From Acidobacteriota bacterium (GTDB lineage Bacteria > Acidobacteriota > Vicinamibacteria > Vicinamibacterales > JAKQTR01), in assembly GCA_026393735.1 (NCBI GenBank), contig JAPKZP010000373.1:1-5036 (forward strand): a stretch of 5,036 nucleotides of DNA. Reading direction: 5' to 3'. The translations under genes were made by a program, and so were the position numbers. Numbering within the stretch: the stretch's first letter is position 1; each line of letters starts with the position of its first letter. Of the stretch, positions 1 to 5,036 are shown piece by piece. The notes beneath the pieces are model-generated. The model was not told where the DNA came from, searched no databases, and saw only the letters and a list, made by a program, of their open reading frames with translations.

Positions 1-247
1 GGCATGCGTGGACGATGGCGTGGATCTCCCGCGCGTCGAGCAGCGACGCCGTGCCGCCGACGAAGAAGACGGAATCGGCTGCCTGCCGCCCCGGCGCCCA
101 GCCATGACGCGCAGGCGCCCCGTGAATGTCGGCCACGACCGCATCGACGTAGCGCTGCTTCAGGCCTTCGTCGAACAGACCGCGGTTGAAATTGCAGTAG
201 TGGCAGATCGCAGAACAGAACGGAACGTGGATGTAGAGGCCGAGCAC
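1..247 (-). CDS. hemW: HemW-type radical SAM protein (heme chaperone, formerly 'oxygen-independent coproporphyrinogen III oxidase-like'), N-terminal 82 residues, cut by window edge
   Basis: Translating the minus strand from a GTG at 247 gives 82 residues that run off the window. Residues 2-10 (LGLYIHVPF) and the cluster C11-x3-C15-x2-C18 (CSAICHYC) followed by N-F match the start of the HemW/HemN-like family, where these three cysteines hold the SAM-cleaving 4Fe-4S cluster. Residues 58-70 (ADSVFFVGGTASL) align with the family's SAM-contacting GGGTPS segment, but carry V63 for the first Gly and A67 for Pro. HemW proteins are known as heme-binding chaperones that pass heme to target proteins; the short N-terminus before the cysteine motif fits HemW better than true HemN. 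An in-frame TAG at 266-268, which is also the stop of the upstream ATPase gene, leaves this GTG as the only start ahead of the conserved residues. I see no good Shine-Dalgarno, so translation may be coupled to the upstream gene, 18 bp away. Confidence 0.85.
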   Translation of the reverse strand, partial: MLGLYIHVPFCSAICHYCNFNRGLFDEGLKQRYVDAVVADIHGAPARHGWAPGRQAADSVFFVGGTASLLDAREIHAIVHAC

Positions 248-265
248 GGGATGAGCGGGCGGGGC

Positions 266-1105
266 CTACGTGCCCGCGCGGCCTCCCGGCCACTTGAGAT
301 CCGCCTTCGAGTCGCGGAGCTGCGCGCGCGCCGGCGTCGGCTTGAGGCCCGGGACGCGGCGGCCGGCCCGCTGCCGTTGCAGCTTCCACAGCGCGGAGAG
401 GTCGTCGTCTCCCGCGTTGGCCGGCGCCTCCCGGAAGTCGGCCGCGTCGAGGTCGAGGAACTCGCACATCTCGTGGAGGCGCGAGCGCATGCGCAGGCCG
501 ATCCGGCAGAGCAAGGCGTTGGGATCCGTGTCGTCCGGCCGGTCTTCGTAGTTCGACGTGAAGAGCGTGGCACGGCGCTCGTTGTAGCGGGTGTTGACGA
601 TCAGGTTGAGCGTCTCCTCCACCCACTCGGACGTCTTTTCCGCGCCGAGGTCGTCGAGCACGAGGAGGTCGGCCTGCATCACCGGCCGCAGCACTTCGAT
701 TTCCGTCGTGCGGACGACGGGATCGTACGTGCTGCGGATCACGCGCAGCAGGTCCCGCGTGTCGTAGAAGAGCGCCCGCGCCCGGCTGGACGCCACGACG
801 TGGCGCAGGACGGCCACCGCCAGGTGGGTCTTGCCAACCCCCGGAGGGCCTTCGAGAAACAACCCGCGCTCCACTACCGGAAAGGCCTCGGCAAGCTTCA
901 TCGCGCGCACCTTCGCGCGCCGAAGCGACTCGTTGTAGTCGCGGAAGTTCCCGAAGTCACAGTGCTGATAGCGGCGGGGAATGCGGGCGTCGGCGTACAG
1001 ACGCACCGTGGCCTGCTCGCGCCAGCACTCGCAGCGCGAGACCCGCCGCACGCCATCCTGTTCGAGGGCTTTCCACCCGGTACCGTCACAAAGCGGACAC
1101 GTCAT
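266..1105 (-). CDS. DnaC/IstB-like AAA+ ATP-binding protein with N-terminal zinc motif (putative helicase loader), 279 aa
   Basis: The protein carries a complete P-loop ATPase core: Walker A at residues 86-93 (GPPGVGKT), Walker B at 147-152 (LLVLDD) followed by LGAEK, a sensor-like TSNY segment, and a C-terminal R-IGLRMRSRL stretch that probably holds the arginine finger. This is the DnaC/DnaI/IstB group, whose members load replicative helicase onto DNA or serve transposases. No transposase is nearby, so a cellular helicase-loader or remodelling role is likelier than IstB. The N-terminus has C3-x2-C6-x-G-x-G and C25-x-C27, a probable zinc-binding motif typical of this bacterial subgroup. I chose the ATG at 1105 because the cysteine motif begins two residues later. 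An upstream in-frame GTG at 1183 would add 26 Pro/Gly-rich residues without recognisable motifs. Neither start has a convincing Shine-Dalgarno. The last ~50 residues are basic and not conserved to my eye. The gene looks intact and ends in TAG. Its exact substrate cannot be told from sequence. Confidence 0.85.
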   Translation of the reverse strand: MTCPLCDGTGWKALEQDGVRRVSRCECWREQATVRLYADARIPRRYQHCDFGNFRDYNESLRRAKVRAMKLAEAFPVVERGLFLEGPPGVGKTHLAVAVLRHVVASSRARALFYDTRDLLRVIRSTYDPVVRTTEIEVLRPVMQADLLVLDDLGAEKTSEWVEETLNLIVNTRYNERRATLFTSNYEDRPDDTDPNALLCRIGLRMRSRLHEMCEFLDLDAADFREAPANAGDDDLSALWKLQRQRAGRRVPGLKPTPARAQLRDSKADLKWPGGRAGT

Positions 1106-1213
1106 GAGCGTAGGACCGACAACCGGCGACAGCGGCCGGAATCCAGGAGCAGGGACTGAGCATCCAGAGTCGAAAGGATACACCAGATCCCCGGCGTTCC
1201 ATGTTCCGAAATT
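1106..1213 (-). other. 108-bp intergenic gap between the sigma gene and the DnaC-like ATPase gene
   Basis: This is the longest gap in the cluster. I see no terminator-like hairpin with a T-tract. There is a 5-bp inverted repeat (CCGGC at 1123-1127 with GCCGG at 1135-1139) and two direct copies of ATCCAG, both too weak to call. A TATCCT on the minus strand could be read as a -10 box, but no matching -35 is present, and it lies inside the alternative GTG-initiated extension of the ATPase reading frame. The gap is large enough to hold a separate promoter, which cannot be shown here. Confidence 0.4.
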
Positions 1214-1992
1214 CTAGTTGAGCGCGCTCTTCATGCCTCGGAGCCTGACGGACTGGCGCAGTTTCTCTTTTGCGCGGAACTCGATCTGGCGCACGCGCTC
1301 CCGCGACAGCTTCAGCCGGTCCCCGATCTCCTGCAGGGTGAGCGGCTCGCCGCCTTCGAGGCCGAACCGCATGCGCATGACCAGGCGTTCCTTCTGTCCC
1401 AGGTCTTCGACCGCCTTGTGCAGCTGGGCGATCACGGCATCGTGCACCAGTTCGTCCTCGACGCCGGGCACCATCATCTGCGGCAGGAGGTCCCCGATCT
1501 CCCGCCGGTCGTCCGTCGCGCCGTTGCCAATCCGGTCGCTCAGCGACACCTCGTCGCCGCTGATCTGCAGGAGCGCGTCGGCGTCGGCTTCCGAGATGTC
1601 GAGGTCGTCGGCGAGCTCCTGCGTCGTCGGCGATCGCTCGAGCTGCGTCGACAGCGACAGCAGGTGCTGGCTCAGCTTCGACGCCGGCCCCGAGAGCTTC
1701 GCGGGCACCGAGAAGATGCGGCTCTGATCGGACAGGACGTGGAGCACCGACTGGCGGATCCACCACACCGCGTAGGTGATGAACTTGACGTTGCGGCCGG
1801 GGTCGAATCGCCGGGCCGCCTCGATCAGGCCCAGGTTGCCTTCGTGGATGAGATCGAGACGTCGCCCTGCTGGACGCGCGCACCGAGTTCGCGCTCCTCC
1901 TCAACCGAGAGACGGGGAATCTTCGAGATCTCGCCGAGGTAGGCCCGCAACGTCTCAGCTTCCGCCGAGGGGTTGTCGGAGCGCTTCGTCAC
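1214..1992 (-). pseudogene. Sigma-70 family RNA polymerase sigma factor (RpoH/RpoD-like), disrupted by an internal ~85-nt deletion with frameshift
   Basis: Two reading frames together make one sigma factor. Frame one starts at GTG 1992 and gives 44 expected residues: LRAYLGEISKIPRLS, then EEERELGARVQQGD, the usual region 1.2. After that the frame runs out at a TGA at 1825-1827 (55 codons in all). Frame two carries the rest from about 1855 to the TAG at 1214: DLIHEGNLGLIEAARRFD (region 2.2), then FITYAVWWIRQ (2.3-2.4, promoter melting and -10 recognition), region 3 (SRIFSVPAKLSGPASKL), and a region 4.2 helix-turn-helix at 1256-1342 (LTLQEIGDRLKLSRERVRQIE). In related factors about 30 residues separate the GD and DLI motifs; here only 5 nt do. 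The missing ~85 nt equal 1 mod 3, which explains the frame change. With them restored the protein would be about 287 aa, close to E. coli RpoH (284). As written it cannot give a full sigma factor. Position after hspR suggests a heat-shock role, but a housekeeping-like or stationary-phase factor is possible. Confidence 0.85.
1854..1866 (-). other. Deletion/frameshift junction within the sigma gene
   Basis: On the minus strand the N-terminal frame reads GGC-GAC (Gly-Asp, ending at 1861). After the 5 nt GTCTC comes GAT-CTC-ATC (Asp-Leu-Ile) in another frame, starting at 1855. Regions 2.1 and the start of 2.2, which bind the beta-prime subunit of RNA polymerase, are absent. Both frames are open across 1825-1900, so the junction itself creates no immediate stop. 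There are no repeats or foreign sequence at the junction to suggest an insertion event. Confidence 0.75.
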
Positions 1993-1998
1993 GCGTGC

Positions 1999-2004
1999 AT
2001 CATA
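1999..2004 (-). promoter_or_regulatory. Possible -10 box (TATGAT) just upstream of the sigma gene's GTG
   Basis: The minus strand reads TATGAT, one mismatch from TATAAT, ending 6 nt before the GTG at 1992. If used, transcription would start on or next to the GTG and give a leaderless message, which would fit the lack of a Shine-Dalgarno. No -35 match lies 16-18 bp upstream, where the sequence is GC-only, so this may be chance. Confidence 0.2.
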
Positions 2005-2009
2005 CCCCG

Positions 2010-2034
2010 GTCGGCCGGACGGCGGACGGCCGAT
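2010..2034. repeat. Short inverted repeat between hspR and the sigma gene
   Basis: TCGGCCG at 2011-2017 and CGGCCGA at 2027-2033 form a 7-bp perfect stem with a 9-nt loop, and a G-T pair could add one more step. It lies in the 63-bp gap after the hspR stop. No T-run follows in either direction, so it is not a standard terminator. It could be a weak attenuator or chance in GC-rich sequence. Confidence 0.3.
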
Positions 2035-2055
2035 TGCACGCGGCCGCCTCGTGTG

Positions 2056-2532
2056 CTACCGGCGCGGGCGATCGGGAGGGACGGCGACAGCCGGGGTGCC
2101 CGCCCCGCCCGGCTGGGACGCCTGGGCCTGCACGGGCGGCGCGGCACGCACCATGTCGCCGGGCGTCGAACGGACGAGCGCCGTATTGAGCCGCTGTTCC
2201 CAGTCGCCGAGGCCGCGGGCGAGTTCGCCCTTCACGTATTCCATGAACTCGTTGACCTCGCGCTGCATCTCCTCCATCTTGTTCCGCATGTTCAGGATGA
2301 TCTCGACCCCAGCCAGGTTGACGCCGAGGTCACGGGTCAGCGACAGGATGGTCTCGAGGCGCTGCAGGTCCTCGTCCGAGTACAGCCGCGTGTTGCCGTC
2401 CGTGCGCGAGGGCTGGAGGAGCCCCTCCCGCTCGTACAGACGAAGCGTCTGCGGATGGATGCTGTACTTCTGCGCCACGGCGCTGATCATGTAGTAGGCC
2501 TTGCCGGTGCCCGCGCTCTTCTTGGTGGCCAT
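2056..2532 (-). CDS. hspR: MerR-family heat-shock transcriptional repressor HspR, 158 aa
   Basis: Residues 13-40 (YYMISAVAQKYSIHPQTLRLYE, then REGLL) form the winged helix-turn-helix start of MerR proteins. They match HspR closely: MIS at the start, then HPQTLRLYE for the recognition helix. RTDGNTRLYSDEDLQRL (43-59) is the wing, and LTRDLGVNLAGVEIIL (65-80) is the HspR hallmark. Residues 81-105 are a charged likely coiled coil for dimerisation. The last ~35 residues are Ala/Pro/Gln-rich and look disordered. None of the cysteines of metal-sensing MerR proteins are present. In actinobacteria HspR represses dnaK operons by binding inverted repeats called HAIR, with DnaK as co-repressor; a similar feedback loop is the likely role here, though no HAIR site is visible in this window (the dnaK promoter lies outside it). 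The gene starts 25 bp after dnaJ and has the best Shine-Dalgarno in the window. It appears intact. Confidence 0.92.
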   Translation of the reverse strand: MATKKSAGTGKAYYMISAVAQKYSIHPQTLRLYEREGLLQPSRTDGNTRLYSDEDLQRLETILSLTRDLGVNLAGVEIILNMRNKMEEMQREVNEFMEYVKGELARGLGDWEQRLNTALVRSTPGDMVRAAPPVQAQASQPGGAGTPAVAVPPDRPRR

Positions 2533-2538
2533 GGCCCG

Positions 2539-2544
2539 TCCTCC
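2539..2544 (-). promoter_or_regulatory. Ribosome binding site of hspR
   Basis: The minus strand reads GGAGGA, 6 nt before the ATG at 2532. It is the only strong Shine-Dalgarno near any start in the window and fixes the hspR start, ahead of a second in-frame ATG at codon 15. It lies between the dnaJ stop and hspR, so hspR can be translated independently of the damaged dnaJ. Confidence 0.75.
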
Positions 2545-2557
2545 GTCGCTCTGCTGT

Positions 2558-3667
2558 CTATGGGAGCGGCGTGTCGCGCCACAACTCGGCGCGCACGTCG
2601 TCGGTGTTCAGTTCGCCGTAGGCCCGCAGCAGAGACTTCGTCCGCTCATCGAGCACGGCCGGCAGGACAATGCGCAGCTCGACGACGAGATCGCCGCGCT
2701 GCCCGTCCCGCCTGGATGGCATGCCGCGTTCGCGCAGCCGCAGTCGCTGGCCGGTCTGCGCCCCGGGAGGCACGCGGAGCCGGACGGGGCCATCAACGCT
2801 CGGGATCTCGAACCGTGCGCCGAGCGCCGCCTCGTGCACGGCAACGGGCACGATGAGGTGCAGGTCGTCGCCATCACGGCGGAAGTGCGGGTGGGGCGCG
2901 ACCTGGACGGTGACGTAGAGGTCGCCCGCTGCGCCGCCCCGCGTTCCGGCATGCCCCATCGCGGGCACGCGGATGCGGTCGCCGTCGGCGATGCCCGCGG
3001 GGATCCGCACGGGAATCACCTCGTTGCGCGCGGCAAAGCCCCCGCCGCCGCATGCGGCACACGCCGCGCGGCGCTGCCGGCCGACGCCCCCGCATCGGCC
3101 GCATGGCTTGGCGAACACCATGTGCCCGCGCGCCGACCGGATGGTGCCGGCGCCGCGGCACGCCGGGCAGAGCGACTCCGCGACGCTCATCGTGCCGGAG
3201 CCTGCGCACGCCCCGCACGCATCGCGGCGCACGAGGGTCACCGTGCCGACCGTCCCGTGCATCGATTCGTCGAAGCTGATTGGGGCCGTCACGTGCAGGT
3301 CCGCCCCCGGCCGCGGCGCGTCGGTGGCGCCGTCGACGGTCTCGTGAATGACATCCGCGAACAGATCGCCGAAGGTGGAGGCCGTCGCCCCGCCCACCGA
3401 CTCGACCGAGAAGTCGAACCCTTCGAAGCCGAATGTGGCGCTGCCGTCTCCCATCGGCACGACCACCCCGACGGCGTCGTAGTGCCGACGCCGTTCGGGA
3501 TCCGCCAGCGTTTTGAACGCCTCGGCCACCACCTTGAAACGGACGGCGGCCGCGCGATCACCCGGGTTGATGTTCGGGTGCTACTTGCGCGCCAGTCGGC
3601 GATAGGCCCGCTTGATGTCGCCGGGCCCGGCCTCGCGCGACACGCCGAGGAGTTCGTAGAGGTCCAT
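2558..3667 (-). pseudogene. dnaJ: DnaJ (Hsp40) co-chaperone, type I, interrupted by an in-frame TAG in the J domain
   Basis: Read through the amber codon, the frame is 369 codons plus stop, close to E. coli DnaJ (376). The start is the ATG at 3667 (MDLYELLGVSR). J-domain helix II follows (IKRAYRRLARK, residues 18-28), then TAG at codon 29 (3581-3583), then H-P-N at 30-32 where the DnaK-activating HPD motif belongs. INPGDR and VAEAFKTLADPERRRHYD complete the domain. The linker is a weak G/F region with FGFEGF and a FGDLF segment. The zinc-binding domain is perfect: four CxxCxGxG repeats beginning at C151, C167, C189 and C203, with the same 17-22-14 spacing as E. coli (nt 3038-3217). The C-terminal substrate-binding domain is complete. 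Only codon 29 breaks an otherwise open frame. Translation could restart at GTG 3532 and make a J-less protein, but no Shine-Dalgarno was seen. DnaJ normally delivers clients to DnaK; without the J domain it could not stimulate DnaK. Confidence 0.88.
3581..3583 (-). other. dnaJ: In-frame amber (TAG) codon 29 of dnaJ
   Basis: Codon 29 falls between Lys28 and His30. In J domains this site is usually Tyr (KYHPD) and here would need only TAC or TAT, one base from TAG. The frame is open and conserved on both sides, so this is a point change, not a frameshift. The same window uses TAG as the normal stop of five genes, which argues against amber being read as an amino acid here. Confidence 0.85.
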
Positions 3668-3683
3668 GACAATCACAGGGATC

Positions 3684-3738
3684 AGGCGAGGGGCGAGAGC
3701 GGAAACGCGTCAGTTCCGGTTCCGCTCGCCCCTCGCCT
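3684..3738. repeat. Imperfect inverted repeat (hairpin) between dnaK and dnaJ
   Basis: The arms at 3684-3704 and 3720-3738 are complementary over 19 bp apart from a 2-nt bulge (AG at about 3698-3699), with a 15-nt loop. The arms consist of GCGAGGGGCGAG-type sequence. The hairpin fills most of the 76-bp gap, starting 5 nt after the dnaK stop and ending about 16 nt before the dnaJ start. No T-run follows on the minus strand, so it is not a canonical intrinsic terminator. A partial terminator, a 3'-end stabiliser of dnaK mRNA, or a dispersed intergenic repeat are the main options. Confidence 0.7.
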
Positions 3739-3743
3739 TCTCG

Positions 3744-5036
<1,293 letters not shown>

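Noticed and set aside
292..312. CTTGAG followed by TTCGAG near the hemW start as a possible HspR (HAIR-like) operator
   Set aside because: HAIR is an inverted repeat CTTGAGT-N7-ACTCAAG; the second half here is not the reverse complement, and the site lies within coding sequence.
1123..1139. Small inverted repeat CCGGC/GCCGG upstream of the DnaC-like gene
   Set aside because: Only a 5-bp stem in GC-rich DNA, with no T-run; expected by chance.
8..1159. Long plus-strand open frame of 383 codons opposite the DnaC-like gene and hemW
   Set aside because: It is antisense to well-conserved genes, Arg/Val-rich, with no recognisable motif; long spurious frames are normal opposite GC-rich genes.
1825..1900. 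Programmed ribosomal frameshift joining the two sigma frames
   Set aside because: No slippery heptamer was seen at the junction, and a frameshift would not restore the roughly 28 missing conserved residues.
1086..1904. Minus-strand frame of 272 codons across the sigma gene and the following gap
   Set aside because: Arg/Pro-rich translation without motifs; the sigma factor is encoded in the other two frames, on either side of the junction.
3581..3583. Pyrrolysine or other amber recoding in dnaJ
   Set aside because: TAG ends five genes in this window, and a J protein has no known need for such a residue at this site.

Overview
The window is GC-rich bacterial DNA. Every gene I can support lies on the minus strand, so transcription runs from position 5036 towards 1. 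In that order it holds: the 3' two thirds of dnaK (3744-5036, running off the window edge); a dnaJ with an in-frame amber codon inside its J domain (2558-3667); a MerR-family HspR-type heat-shock repressor (2056-2532); a sigma-70 family factor of RpoH-like size that has lost about 85 nt of conserved sequence and is frameshifted (1214-1992); a DnaC/IstB-type AAA+ ATPase with an N-terminal four-cysteine zinc motif (266-1105); and the first 82 codons of a radical-SAM HemW-type protein (1-247, running off the other edge). The gaps are 76, 25, 63, 108 and 18 bp, and no stretch over 300 bp lacks a gene. The layout suggests one heat-shock/proteostasis operon or tightly packed cluster.

Organism: composition, an HspR-type repressor, a small RpoD/RpoH-like sigma factor and a zinc-motif DnaC-like ATPase suggest a GC-rich Acidobacteriota-like (possibly Vicinamibacteria-like) bacterium. 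This is an inference from gene style and order; no marker gene in the window proves it.

How the genes fit together: DnaK and DnaJ are the Hsp70 folding machine. HspR is known in actinobacteria to repress the dnaK operon with DnaK as co-repressor. A sigma factor next to it would add positive control. HemW is a heme chaperone/radical-SAM protein whose gene sits beside heat-shock genes in other phyla too. The DnaC-like ATPase is probably a helicase loader or a related remodelling ATPase.

The main surprise is damage in two adjacent genes of the cluster. In dnaJ, a TAG stands where the residue before the HPD motif belongs, and HPD itself reads HPN. In the sigma gene, most of regions 2.1 to early 2.2 is missing with a frame change. 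The short HemW fragment also departs from the usual GGGTPS motif (VGGTAS). Either the cluster is decaying, or the source assembly carries errors here; the sequence alone cannot decide. Other points are a strong imperfect hairpin between dnaK and dnaJ, and the use of TAG as the stop codon in all five genes whose 3' ends are visible. I found no RNA genes, CRISPR array, insertion sequence or phage gene, and nothing that looks like a wholly new system.
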